From Alsobacter sp045348435 (GTDB lineage Bacteria > Pseudomonadota > Alphaproteobacteria > Rhizobiales > Beijerinckiaceae), in contig NZ_CP157484.1 of the NCBI RefSeq assembly GCF_045348435.1, positions 186,001 to 250,000 of the forward strand: a DNA stretch of 64,000 bases, in the 5' to 3' direction. The notes below the pieces were generated by a model. The model was not told the origin of the DNA and did not search any database. It saw only the letters and a program-made list of their open reading frames with translations. Positions 27,880 to 36,407 of this stretch are shown here, piece by piece (the first letter of the stretch is position 1; each line of letters starts with the position of its first letter). A program made the translations under genes and the position numbers.

Positions 27880-29364
27880 TCACCGATAGAGTTGGACGGT
27901 GTCGCGGATGACGTTGCGGGCGCCGGGCGTGCCGGGCTCCAGCAGCTCCACCATCTCGGCCCAGATCGTGCCGTCGTTCTTGTCCATCGGCTCGGTGAGG
28001 AAAAACCTTGCGTAGCCGGTGACCGGGATGACGCCGCCCGACGAGCCCGTCAGCTGCCCGGCCGCGGCCGCCGCCTGGCAGTCGATGATGGCGCCGACGA
28101 AGAGCCGTCGGTCCGGATCGTCCGTCAGGGTCGAGGCGCCGCCCGTGTAGCAGGCCGGCGCGCCCTTTTCGCCCGCCCCGGACGCGCCCGCCGTGCTGCG
28201 GGTGGTCAGCCCGTTCTCGATCTCGTAGCGATACACCTCGTAGCGGCTGGGGCGGTTGGCGTTGGACCAGCCATTCGGGAATCCGCCCCCGAAGCTGCGC
28301 GTCCAATAGGCCTCGAAATCCCAGTCGCCGCCGCCGATCCGCCCGGCGGTGGCCGCCCCGCCGAAGGTGCAGGTCGCGCCGCCGTAGAAGCAGGGATCGC
28401 GCGGCAGGCCCAGTGGCTTGCCCAGATTGGCGGGGTCGGTGGGCGGCAGGCTGGGATCGTAGGCGGGAGAAGCGCCGCAGGACGAGCCCGTGTAGCCCTT
28501 GCGCACGTTCTGGGCGGGACGGTACGCCGGATCGCCTCGGTTGCCGGAGAACCCGCCGGCATACATGTCGAAGCGGACATTGATCGCCTCCGCCGTCGAC
28601 GAGATGTTGCCCGTCTGCAGCTCGACGCCGCTCTGGCGATAGCAGCCCTTGGGCTTGTCGAGCGCGAGCGATTCCTTCACCGCCGCTCCGCCATTGCCGT
28701 AGGCGGGCTGCAGGTAGCCGTAGTTCCCGGCGCCGTATTGCGAGCCCTTCGCTTTCATGGCGATGAGCCGCCGCCGGAACGACGGATCGCGCGCAGCAGC
28801 CTGGAGGGGCAGGGCGGACCCTTCGAACGGGTTGCACATGAAGAGCGGCGTGACGTTGCAGGCGACGCTGTCGAACCCGCCCACGGCTGTGGCGGAGACC
28901 TGCGTGGGAAAGCCGGTCGCCCCCGCCGCCTTGGCGAAGAGCGAACCGAAGCCGACAGGCGCCGTGCGCACCTCCACATAGGCCGCCAGGGCAGGGTCGG
29001 TCGTCTCGCTGGCCGACGCGATGGCCTGCGCGTCGCTCGAGGGCAGGGACTTCAGGTAGCGCACGCCCGAGGCCTGCAACGCCGCGCCGCCCGAGGCGAA
29101 GCGGGCGTCGTTGCGGACCAGCCGGTCGATCGCGCGGTTGGCCCGCACGATGGCGTCGGGTTTGGCGTCCAGCTCGGCCGCGGCCGCCAGCGCCAGTGCG
29201 TCTGCGCCGGCCTGGACCGAGGTTTGCAGGTTGAACAGGCGCCCGCCGTCGACGACCAGCATGGCGGCCGCGGCGATCACCGGCAGCGACAGCGCCAGCG
29301 GGATCGCGACGCCGCCGCTGTCGTCCGCCGTCCACCGGGCCGAAAGCCGGTCGAGACACGTCAT
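27880..29364 (-). CDS. TadG-like pilus assembly protein
   Basis: A 494-residue protein. It begins with a DDSGGVAIPLALSLPVIAAA membrane segment followed by MLVVDGGRLFNLQTSVQAGAD, the TadG N-terminal signature in which the helix anchors a long exported domain. The exported part is rich in Gly, Ser, Asn and Tyr and has about ten cysteines. I do not see a clear metal-binding VWA motif. TadG-like proteins are minor components of Flp pilus loci. It is 22 nt after cpaB. Confidence 0.8.
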   Translation of the reverse strand: MTCLDRLSARWTADDSGGVAIPLALSLPVIAAAAMLVVDGGRLFNLQTSVQAGADALALAAAAELDAKPDAIVRANRAIDRLVRNDARFASGGAALQASGVRYLKSLPSSDAQAIASASETTDPALAAYVEVRTAPVGFGSLFAKAAGATGFPTQVSATAVGGFDSVACNVTPLFMCNPFEGSALPLQAAARDPSFRRRLIAMKAKGSQYGAGNYGYLQPAYGNGGAAVKESLALDKPKGCYRQSGVELQTGNISSTAEAINVRFDMYAGGFSGNRGDPAYRPAQNVRKGYTGSSCGASPAYDPSLPPTDPANLGKPLGLPRDPCFYGGATCTFGGAATAGRIGGGDWDFEAYWTRSFGGGFPNGWSNANRPSRYEVYRYEIENGLTTRSTAGASGAGEKGAPACYTGGASTLTDDPDRRLFVGAIIDCQAAAAAGQLTGSSGGVIPVTGYARFFLTEPMDKNDGTIWAEMVELLEPGTPGARNVIRDTVQLYR

Positions 29365-29386
29365 GGCTTCGCCCGCCCGTCCAGCG

Positions 29387-30298
29387 TCAAGGCCTCGGCG
29401 CCAGCGCCGTCGCCCGGACCGTGGCGGTCTCCTCGATCGGCGGCGGCAGCGTCTGGATCGTGTATTCCTGCCGCTTCATGCCGCGGGTCACTCCGACCAA
29501 CAGCGTGCGCTTGGGCGGCGGGGAGGCCGCCGGGGCGGACGCCTGCAGGACCGGCGCGGGAGCGGCGTCGGCGAGGTCCTCCACCTTGATGCGGGCGGTC
29601 GCCTCGGCGGTCATCGATCCGGCCGCCCGAAGCGCCAGGCTGAGGGAGCCGACCGTCGTGGCGAGGGCCAGCTTCTGCGCGTCCGCGGTGTTGACCTCGA
29701 AGGTGACGGCTTTCGCCAGCGAGGGCTTTTCGGCCCGCTCATCGGCGCTCTGGTCCACCGCCAGCACCTTAACCCCCTGCAGGAGCACGTCCGTGAAGGC
29801 CTCGCCCTTGTCCAGCGTGCGCGTCAGCAACAGGTCGACCCGCTCGCCCGGCAGGACGAAGCCGGCGACGCCGTTGATGTCGTTGACCCGCACGGACGCC
29901 GCCTTCATGCCGGGTTCTATGAGGGCGGTCAGGGAGGCGCGCTGGCCGGGGCCGGTCACCTTCATGCGCAGCAGCGGCTCGGATTCCTCCATGGGGGCCA
30001 GCGCGATGCGCCGCACCTGCGGGTCCAGCACCTCGGCGATGGTGGCGAACGCGCCTTTCGGGACGTCGCCTTCGGGCCAGCGGATCTCGCGCAACTGCTG
30101 GCGGGTGATCTCGACGCCGTAGCGCAGCGGCGTCGCCGCCACCACGATGGTGCGGTCCGCGGCGGGCCTCACCGCCTCGGGCTGGATCGCCTGGAGACGC
30201 TGGCCGGCCTTCTTGTCCAGCCACATCTTGCCGGTCACGACGGCGCCCGTTCCGGTCAGGACCGCGATGCCCAACATGATGACAGTCTTCGAATGCAT
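29387..30298 (-). CDS. cpaB: Flp pilus assembly protein CpaB/RcpC
   Basis: A 303-residue protein with one N-terminal membrane helix (KTVIMLGIAVLTGTGAVVTG) and a periplasmic SAF domain (IVVAATPLRYGVEITRQQLR, then LAPMEESEPLL), followed by the RcpC-type beta domain (GERVDLLLTRTLD, DVLLQGVKVLAVDQ, EVNTADAQKLALA). CpaB is a periplasmic partner of the Flp/Tad secretin. The start at 30298 (ATG) is preferred over GTG 30313. It is the first of four Tad-type genes. The secretin, ATPase, TadB/C, pilin and prepilin peptidase genes are absent from the window. Confidence 0.87.
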   Translation of the reverse strand: MHSKTVIMLGIAVLTGTGAVVTGKMWLDKKAGQRLQAIQPEAVRPAADRTIVVAATPLRYGVEITRQQLREIRWPEGDVPKGAFATIAEVLDPQVRRIALAPMEESEPLLRMKVTGPGQRASLTALIEPGMKAASVRVNDINGVAGFVLPGERVDLLLTRTLDKGEAFTDVLLQGVKVLAVDQSADERAEKPSLAKAVTFEVNTADAQKLALATTVGSLSLALRAAGSMTAEATARIKVEDLADAAPAPVLQASAPAASPPPKRTLLVGVTRGMKRQEYTIQTLPPPIEETATVRATALAPRP

Positions 30299-30524
30299 AC
30301 TCGGCCGCCACACGCTGAAGTTGTGTGGCCAACGTGGGTTTCAGGCGCTTAACGAGGTGTGAAGACCGGCGAAGCGAAAGCAAAAACGCGTGAACGCCGA
30401 TGAACTCGCCTCGCTGGCATTTGATGCGATTTCGTCCGCATGGCGGTGCCGGCGCCGCCTTGGGCCGCCTGCGAAAAGCTCCTAAGGTCCGGTACGCGAC
30501 CGCCGAGCCGGAGAAGCCACGACA

Positions 30525-31403
30525 ATGAAGACCGCCGTTGGATTGGTTGGGGTTGGCCTGATGGGCCATGGGATCGCCCGGAACGTCCTCGGACGCGGGG
30601 GCTTTCCCCTGACGGTTCTCGACCATCCCGGCAACCAGCCGCTCGACGACCTGATCGCGGCGGGAGCCCGCGTGGCGTCGAGCCCCGCCGCCTTGGCGGC
30701 GGCGTCCGACATGATCATCCTGTGCGTCACCGGCTCGCCCCAGGTCGAGGCGGTGCTGGCCGGCGAGGGCGGCGTTCTGGAGGCGCTCAGGCCCGGCGCG
30801 GTGGTGGTGGACTGCTCCACCGCGATGCCCGAGTCGACGCAGAAGATGGCGGCCGCGGTCGAGGCAGCGGGCGGTCGCCTCCTCGACGCGCCCATGACCC
30901 GCACGGCCCGGCACGCGCATGAGGGAACGCTCAACCTGCTGGTGGGCGGTGATGAGGCCACGCTGCGGGAGGTCCGCCCCGTCCTGGACTCCTTCACCGA
31001 GAACGTCAGCCATGTCGGACCGGTCGGCTTCGGCCACCGCATGAAGCTGCTGCACAACTATGTCTCGATCGGCTTCATGGCGCTGCTGGCCGAAGCCGCC
31101 GCCAGCGCCGAACTCGCCGGCGTCGATCCCGCGGTCCTTGTGGACGTGCTCGCCAAAGGGGGCGGCGCCGGCGTGGCGCTGCAGCGCATGGCGCCCTCGA
31201 TGGTGGCGGGAGACGCCGGCGCGGTGCCGTTCACCCTCGACAACGCGCTCAAGGACCTCAGCTATTTCCGGGCCATGGCGGAGGCGGCCGGCGCGCCGCA
31301 CGAAATCGTCGACGGCGTGGTGCGGGCCCTGACGGGAGCCGTCGCGGCGGGCCACGGCCAGGCCTATGTCCCGGACCTCGTGCGCCTCCTCAAGCGGCCT
31401 TGA
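30525..31403 (+). CDS. 3-hydroxyisobutyrate dehydrogenase-family oxidoreductase
   Basis: A 292-residue beta-hydroxyacid dehydrogenase. The N-terminal Rossmann motif is GLVGVGLMGHGIARNVLGRG; the substrate loop is DAPMTRTARHAHEGTLNLLV, where the family usually reads DAPVSGG; the catalytic Lys is in GFGHRMKLLHNYVS. The C-terminal all-helical dimerisation domain is complete. The changed substrate loop (TRTARHA instead of SGGxxGA) suggests a substrate other than hydroxyisobutyrate or tartronate semialdehyde. It stands alone, between the Tad genes and a receiver protein; the 226 nt upstream hold no element I can name. Confidence 0.87.
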   Translation: MKTAVGLVGVGLMGHGIARNVLGRGGFPLTVLDHPGNQPLDDLIAAGARVASSPAALAAASDMIILCVTGSPQVEAVLAGEGGVLEALRPGAVVVDCSTAMPESTQKMAAAVEAAGGRLLDAPMTRTARHAHEGTLNLLVGGDEATLREVRPVLDSFTENVSHVGPVGFGHRMKLLHNYVSIGFMALLAEAAASAELAGVDPAVLVDVLAKGGGAGVALQRMAPSMVAGDAGAVPFTLDNALKDLSYFRAMAEAAGAPHEIVDGVVRALTGAVAAGHGQAYVPDLVRLLKRP

Positions 31404-31489
31404 GCCCCGCGGCGCGGCGGCCCAGCCTGCATTCCGTGACGCGGCGGCGCCCGCCATGCTAGTCTGGCGCGCAGTGGAGTGCCGGTGTC

Positions 31490-31849
31490 ATGCGCATCCT
31501 GGTGATCGAAGACGACCCTCGCATCGCCGTCAGCATCTCGGACAGTCTGCAGGACCTGGGTCATAGGACCGTGGAGGCGGATACGGTCGCGGACGCTCTG
31601 GACGTGATCCGCGGAGGCGCGGTCGACCTCGTAATCTCGGATCTCGGACTGGCCGACAATGTCCGGGCGGAGACCTTCCTGGAAGCGATCCGCACGCTTC
31701 ATCCGACCCTGCCCATCATCGTCGCCACCGGCCTGGAGCCTTCCCAGGAACTCGTCATGGACGACCGCATGGTCCTCCTGATGAAGCCCTACGGGATGGC
31801 GGACCTCGAAGAGGCCATCGCGCGCCTGACCGGCGCGGGCGCGCCCTGA
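31490..31849 (+). CDS. Single-domain response regulator (receiver only)
   Basis: A 119-residue CheY-like receiver. The acidic pocket is E7-D8-D9, the phosphoacceptor is D51 in LVISDLGL, the conserved Thr is in VATG, and the Lys is in LLMKPYG. There is no output domain and no kinase gene nearby. Such proteins act by protein contact, in phosphorelays or at flagellar motors. With three chemoreceptors 6 kb downstream a link to chemotaxis is possible but not shown. A GGAG lies upstream of the ATG. Confidence 0.88.
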   Translation: MRILVIEDDPRIAVSISDSLQDLGHRTVEADTVADALDVIRGGAVDLVISDLGLADNVRAETFLEAIRTLHPTLPIIVATGLEPSQELVMDDRMVLLMKPYGMADLEEAIARLTGAGAP

Positions 31850-31908
31850 GGACGGCCCACTGATCCTTTGGTCCGACAAGCGCAACGCTTGCGCGCAGTC
31901 CGTCAGGA

Positions 31909-31936
31909 GCGTATGACTGACCAGTCAGTCATACGC
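31909..31936. promoter_or_regulatory. Near-perfect 28-bp palindromic operator upstream of the tetR/hlyD/ABC operon
   Basis: Two 13-nt arms (GCGTATGACTGAC and GTCAGTCATACGC) are separated by CA. This is the strongest palindrome in the window. It ends 18 nt before the preferred start of the TetR gene and contains a decoy ATG at 31913. TGACTGAC-N2-GTCAGTCA is a typical TetR-family site. Confidence 0.75.
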
Positions 31937-31954
31937 CGACCGGAAGGGTTTTCC

Positions 31955-32617
31955 ATGGGCAGGCGCCCCGCCGTGCGATCCGGAGCGGGCAAGACCGCGC
32001 GGGCGGCGCAGCCGGAGCGTTCGGCGGCCGACAGGCGCGAGGCGATCCTGGCCGCAGCGCTCGACGTCTTCGCCGAGAGCGGCTTCGCCCCTGCGCGTCT
32101 CGACGACGTCGCCGCCCGTGCAGGCGTCGCCAAGGGCACGATCTATCTCTACTTCGCCTCCAAGCAGGCGCTGTTCGAAGCCTTGGTCCAGACCTCCATC
32201 GGCGGGCCGGTCGCGGCGATCGGCGAGGCGATGCTGGCCAGCGACCTGCCCACCGCGGACCTCCTCAGGACGCTGTTCTCGCGCGTACGCACCGAGATCC
32301 TCGGCACGCGCCGACGCGAGGTCGCCCGGCTGGTCCTCAGCGAAGTGGGGCGCTTCCCCGAACTCGCGGCCTTCTACCACCGCGAGGTGGTCGGGCGCGG
32401 CATGGCGCTGATCCGGGCCATCGCGCGGCGCGGCGTGGAGCGGGGCGAACTCGCCTCCGACGCGCTGGAGCGCTTTCCCCAGCTCGCCGCCGCCCCGCTC
32501 GTCGTCGCGCTGCTCTGGACCAGCTTCTTCGACGTCCTGGAGCCGCTCGACGTGGAAGGCATGTTCGACGCCCATGTCGAAATCCTGGTGCGGGGACTGC
32601 AGGGGGGCCGGCCATGA
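31955..32617 (+). CDS. TetR-family repressor of the adjacent ABC exporter
   Basis: A 220-residue regulator with a basic N-terminal arm. The HTH is FAPARLDDVAARAGVAKGTI, followed by YLYFASKQALFEALV; the helical ligand domain ends in VALLWTSFFDVLEPLDVEGM. ATG 31955 is chosen because GGAAGGG sits 6 nt upstream and the operator then lies outside the gene; ATG 31913 would lie within the operator. Its stop overlaps the HlyD gene start (ATGA). The gene order tetR-hlyD-ATPase-permease is that of the CecR-YbhGFSR drug-efflux system of E. coli, so a drug- or toxin-responsive repressor is likely. Confidence 0.9.
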   Translation: MGRRPAVRSGAGKTARAAQPERSAADRREAILAAALDVFAESGFAPARLDDVAARAGVAKGTIYLYFASKQALFEALVQTSIGGPVAAIGEAMLASDLPTADLLRTLFSRVRTEILGTRRREVARLVLSEVGRFPELAAFYHREVVGRGMALIRAIARRGVERGELASDALERFPQLAAAPLVVALLWTSFFDVLEPLDVEGMFDAHVEILVRGLQGGRP

Positions 32618-33600
32618 AGCCTGTCCGCATCGCGCTGGCGGTGATCGTCCTGGCGGGCCTCGCAGGGGCGGCGTTCTGGTACGTCCTGCGCGACCGCGAC
32701 CCGGAGAGCGGCTGGCAAGGCTATGTGGAGGGCAATCTCGTCTACATGGCCGCCGAGGACGGCGGCCGCATCGAGACCCTGACGGTCGAGGCCGGCGACG
32801 CCGTGCAGGAAGGCCAGTTCCTCTTCGGCCTGGAATCCTCCTCCCAGGCCGCCCAGAAGTCCGAGGCGCAGGCGCGGCTCACGCAGGCCCAGGCCATGCT
32901 GGACAACCTCAAGGCCGCCCTGCAGCGGCCCGAGCAGATCGCCGTGCTGCGCGCCCAGGAGGAGCGGGCCAAGGCGACGCTGGACCTCTCGAAAAGCGAG
33001 TTCGAGCGCCAGCAGCAGCTCTTCGCCCGGGGGATCTCCGCCAAGGCGCGGCTGGACCAGGCCGAATCCACCTTTGAGCGTGACAAGGCGGCCCTGCAGG
33101 AGGCGCAGCGCCAGATCCAGGCGGCGCAGATCTCCGGCCGGACCTCCGAAATCGACGCCGCCGAAGCGGCGGTGCGCGCGTCCGGGGCCATGCTGGAGCA
33201 GGCCGACTCGCGCCTCGCCAAGCGCCGCGTCTTCGCCCCGGCGGCGGCGCGGGTGCAGGACGTGTTCTTCCGCGCCGGCGAGGTGGTGAATGCGGGCCAG
33301 CCCGTGCTTTCGCTGCTGCCTCCCGCCAATCTGCGGGTGCGGTTCTACGTGCCGGAGACCGCCCTCTCCACGCTGATGCTCGGCCAGGAGGTGGCCGTGT
33401 CCTGCGACAGCTGCCCGGAGGGGATGCGCGGCGTGGTCGCCTTCATCTCGCGCGAGGCGGAGTTCACCCCGCCGGTCATCTTCAGCGAACAGGAGCGCGG
33501 CAAGCTTGTGTTTCGCGCCGAGGCGCGCTTTCCCGGCCGCGAGCTGAAGCTGCCGCTCGGCCTCCCGGTGACGGTGGAGTCCGCAGGGGCCGCGCCATGA
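32614..33600 (+). CDS. HlyD-family periplasmic adaptor of an ABC exporter
   Basis: A 328-residue membrane-fusion protein, YbhG-like. One N-terminal membrane anchor (IALAVIVLAGLAGAAFWYVL) is followed by the first half of the lipoyl domain (GYVEGNLVYMAAEDGGRIET), then a long Gln/Ala/Glu-rich coiled-coil hairpin (about residues 85-200), the second lipoyl half (RVFAPAAARVQDVFFRAGEV) and a beta-barrel (RVRFYVPETALSTLMLGQEV). It links the inner-membrane ABC pump to an outer-membrane channel. It overlaps both neighbours by 4 nt. Confidence 0.93.
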   Translation: MKPVRIALAVIVLAGLAGAAFWYVLRDRDPESGWQGYVEGNLVYMAAEDGGRIETLTVEAGDAVQEGQFLFGLESSSQAAQKSEAQARLTQAQAMLDNLKAALQRPEQIAVLRAQEERAKATLDLSKSEFERQQQLFARGISAKARLDQAESTFERDKAALQEAQRQIQAAQISGRTSEIDAAEAAVRASGAMLEQADSRLAKRRVFAPAAARVQDVFFRAGEVVNAGQPVLSLLPPANLRVRFYVPETALSTLMLGQEVAVSCDSCPEGMRGVVAFISREAEFTPPVIFSEQERGKLVFRAEARFPGRELKLPLGLPVTVESAGAAP

Positions 33601-34550
33601 CGGCTCCCGCGCCCAGCACCCGGCCGGCGCCCGACATCGTCATCGACGTCGAGGGGCTGAGCAAGACCTTCGGGACCCGGACCGTGGTGAAGAATCTCAC
33701 CATGCAGGTGCGGCGAGGGCTGATCTACGGCTTCCTGGGACCGAACGGCAGCGGCAAGACGACCACGATCCGGATGCTGTGCGGCCTGCTGACGCCCGAC
33801 AGCGGCCACGGGACCTGCCTGGGGTACGACATCCTCACCCAGTCGGCGCAGATCAAGCGCCATGTCGGCTACATGACGCAGCGCTTCTCGCTCTACGCCG
33901 ACCTCTCGATCCGCGAGAACCTTGAATTCGTCGCCCGGGTGTACGGCATGCCCAACCCGCGCCGATCGGCCCAGGACGCGATCGCGCGGCTCGGCCTGGA
34001 GAACCGCGCCGGGCAACTGGCCGGGGAGCTTTCGGGCGGCTGGAAGCAGCGGCTGGCGCTCGGCGCCTGCATCCTGCCGAGCCCGCAGCTGCTGCTGCTC
34101 GACGAGCCGACGGCCGGCGTCGACCCCAAGGCGCGGCGCGACTTCTGGGACGAGATCCACGCGCTCGCCCATGAGGGCCTGACCGTGCTGGTCTCCACCC
34201 ACTACATGGACGAGGCCGAGCGCTGCCACGAGATCGCCTATATCGCCTATGGCGAGCTCCTGGCCCATGGGACCGTTCCGGAGGTCGTCGCCCAGGCGCA
34301 TCTGGCCACCTGGACGGTGACCGGGCCCGACCTGGCCGAGCTCGGCGACAGGCTCAAGCGCACGCCGGGCGTCGAGATGGTGGCGACCTTCGGGGCGGCG
34401 CTGCATGTCAGCGGCCGCGACGGGGCGGCGCTCGAGACGGCGACGGCGCCGTTCAGGAGCGCCGGGCCGCAGGTCTGGACGCCGGGCGAACCGACCCTGG
34501 AGGACGTGTTCATCGACCTGATGAGCCGCGCCAAGGATAACTTCGCATGA
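33597..34550 (+). CDS. ABC exporter ATP-binding protein (ABC-2 type)
   Basis: A 317-residue ATPase. Walker A is GPNGSGKTTT, the Q-loop is in YMTQRFSLYADLSI, the signature is LSGGWKQRLALG, and Walker B is LLLLDEPTAGVD with the switch His in STHYMDEAE. The C-terminal extension after residue 230 is typical of drug-type ABC-2 ATPases. Unlike E. coli YbhF it holds one ATPase domain, not two, so the pump would use two copies. It overlaps its neighbours by 4 nt at each end (ATGA). Confidence 0.95.
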   Translation: MTAPAPSTRPAPDIVIDVEGLSKTFGTRTVVKNLTMQVRRGLIYGFLGPNGSGKTTTIRMLCGLLTPDSGHGTCLGYDILTQSAQIKRHVGYMTQRFSLYADLSIRENLEFVARVYGMPNPRRSAQDAIARLGLENRAGQLAGELSGGWKQRLALGACILPSPQLLLLDEPTAGVDPKARRDFWDEIHALAHEGLTVLVSTHYMDEAERCHEIAYIAYGELLAHGTVPEVVAQAHLATWTVTGPDLAELGDRLKRTPGVEMVATFGAALHVSGRDGAALETATAPFRSAGPQVWTPGEPTLEDVFIDLMSRAKDNFA

Positions 34551-35728
34551 GCGCACCGGCCGCCCCGACCCCGAACGGCGAGGGCCGCACCGTGGGCCTG
34601 CGGGCGTCCTTCGGGCGGCTCTGGGCCACGTTCCTGAAGGAGCTGATCCAGCTGCGGCGCGACCGCATCACCTTCGCGACCATGATCATGATCCCGATCT
34701 TCCAGCTGCTGCTGTTCGGCTACGCGATCAACACCGATCCCAAGCACCTGCCCACCGCCGTGCTGATCCAGGACGACTCGGCCTTCGCCCGGTCCTTCGT
34801 GGCCGCCATGCGGGCCACCGACTATTTCGCCGTCACCGAGCTGGCCCGCTCCGAGGACGAGCTCGACGCCCTGTTCCTCAGCGGCAAGGTGCAGTTCGCC
34901 CTGCAGATCCCGGCCCATTTCGGCCGCGACGTCATCCGGGGCGAGCGCCCCGCGCTGCTGGTGATCGCCGACGCCACGGACCCGACCGCCACCGGAGGCG
35001 CGGTCTCGGCCCTGCAGGGGCTCGCCGCCAGCGTGTTCTCGCGCGAACTCATGGGCCCGACGGGCGGCCTCGCGCCGCGGCCGACGCCTTACGAGCTGCG
35101 CATCCATCGCCGCTTCAACCCGACGGGCGAGACCCAGCTCAACATCGTGCCCGGGCTGATGGGCGTCATCCTGACCCTGACGATGCTGATCTTCACCGCG
35201 CTCTCGGTGACGCGCGAGATCGAGCGCGGCACCATGGAGAGCCTTCTCGCCATGCCGATCCGGCCGGTCGAGATCATGCTCGGCAAGATCGCCCCCTATG
35301 CGCTGGTGGGCGGCCTGCAGATGGGCGTGATCCTGGTGGCCGGGCACGTGCTGTTCGATGTGCCGATCGTGGGCGGCCTCGGGCTCCTGGTCACCCTCAC
35401 GATGCTGTTCATCGTCGCCAACCTGTCGGTCGGCTACACCTTCTCCACGATCGCGACGACGCAGCTGCAGGCCATGCAGATGTCGTTTTTCTTCTTCCTG
35501 CCCAACATGCTGCTTTCGGGCTTCATGTTCCCGTTCCGGGGCATGCCGGACTGGGCGCAGGCGATCGGCGAGATCATTCCGCTCACGCATTACCTGCGCA
35601 TCGTGCGCGGCGTCATGCTCAAGGGCGCGGGCGCGGCGGACCTGCAGGTCGACATCGCCGCCATGGGGGTCTTCACCCTCGTGGCCATGACGGTGGCGGT
35701 GGTGCGGTTCCGGCAGACGCTGGACTGA
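34547..35728 (+). CDS. ABC-2 type exporter permease
   Basis: A 393-residue inner-membrane protein. The first helix (TFATMIMIPIFQLLLFGYAI) is followed by a large periplasmic domain of about 150 residues and five C-terminal helices, including GLMGVILTLTMLIFTALSVT, the conserved EIERGTMESLLAMPIRP coupling segment, and the LSGFMFPFRGMPDWAQ motif of the YbhS/YbhR group. With a single permease gene the pump is probably a homodimer. It ends the four-gene operon; a convergent doxX gene follows. Confidence 0.94.
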   Translation: MSAPAAPTPNGEGRTVGLRASFGRLWATFLKELIQLRRDRITFATMIMIPIFQLLLFGYAINTDPKHLPTAVLIQDDSAFARSFVAAMRATDYFAVTELARSEDELDALFLSGKVQFALQIPAHFGRDVIRGERPALLVIADATDPTATGGAVSALQGLAASVFSRELMGPTGGLAPRPTPYELRIHRRFNPTGETQLNIVPGLMGVILTLTMLIFTALSVTREIERGTMESLLAMPIRPVEIMLGKIAPYALVGGLQMGVILVAGHVLFDVPIVGGLGLLVTLTMLFIVANLSVGYTFSTIATTQLQAMQMSFFFFLPNMLLSGFMFPFRGMPDWAQAIGEIIPLTHYLRIVRGVMLKGAGAADLQVDIAAMGVFTLVAMTVAVVRFRQTLD

Positions 35729-35740
35729 GTCCGCGGCGCC

Positions 35741-36139
35741 TCAGAACGGGCCGCGCCGCCGGGCGTCGACGCTCCAGGGGCCGGCCCCGGCGAAAACCAG
35801 ATAGAGGAACACGAAGCAGTAGAGGATCGCGGCGTCGCCGCCGTTGTTCACCGGGAAGAAGTTGCGCGGCGCATGGGCCAGGAAATAGGCCACCGCCATC
35901 TGGCCCGACAGGACGAACGCCGCCGGGCGCGTGAACAGTCCCAGCACGATCAAGAGGCCGCCGACCAGCTCCAGCACGCCGGCCATGCCGGAGAGGCTCG
36001 CCAGGGCCGGGCTGTTCCCGCCCGCCGGGAAGTGCAGGATCTTCTGGGTCCCATGCTCCAGGAAGAGCAGGCCCGTCATGATGCGCAGAACGCTCAGCAT
36101 GCGGGGGGACCAGGCGGCGAGCCTCGACGTTTCGATCAT
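35741..36139 (-). CDS. DoxX-family membrane protein
   Basis: A 132-residue protein with four membrane helices. It has the DoxX landmarks: GLLFLEHGTQKILHFP near the first helix, LELVGGLLIVLGLFTRPAAF in the second and third, and GQMAVAYFLAHAP. Members of this family are linked to thiosulfate or quinone-linked redox chemistry and to oxidative stress, but this short form is mostly uncharacterised. The start at 36139 opens directly on the conserved part; the frame is open further 5' but reads as a Arg/Pro-rich non-coding stretch. It is convergent with the ABC exporter operon. Confidence 0.85.
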   Translation of the reverse strand: MIETSRLAAWSPRMLSVLRIMTGLLFLEHGTQKILHFPAGGNSPALASLSGMAGVLELVGGLLIVLGLFTRPAAFVLSGQMAVAYFLAHAPRNFFPVNNGGDAAILYCFVFLYLVFAGAGPWSVDARRRGPF

Positions 36140-36407
36140 CAGATGGTCTCGGTTTGGGGACAGGCCGGCGCCCGGGCCGGATGGCGCCGCGTCGCGACGT
36201 CGCCGACCGTCACAACGCCCGCCGGGCGGCTCGGTTCTCGGTCGGGGCGCAAGCGGACGCTGGCGTGAATGCAAGCGCTCTACGCAGGGCGTTCAGACGG
36301 GAGCGAGCCATGCCGCCGCCGCTCTTGCGTTCGGGGCGGGTTCCCGGTCATCTCGGCCGAAGGGAGGCGGCGCTGAAGCCGCCCCGTCGTCGCCTCAGGA
36401 GGAACCC

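Noticed and set aside
31490..31849. Receiver protein as a broken response regulator that lost its output domain
   Set aside because: The receiver is complete, ends cleanly at a stop codon, and no leftover DNA-binding domain follows in any frame.
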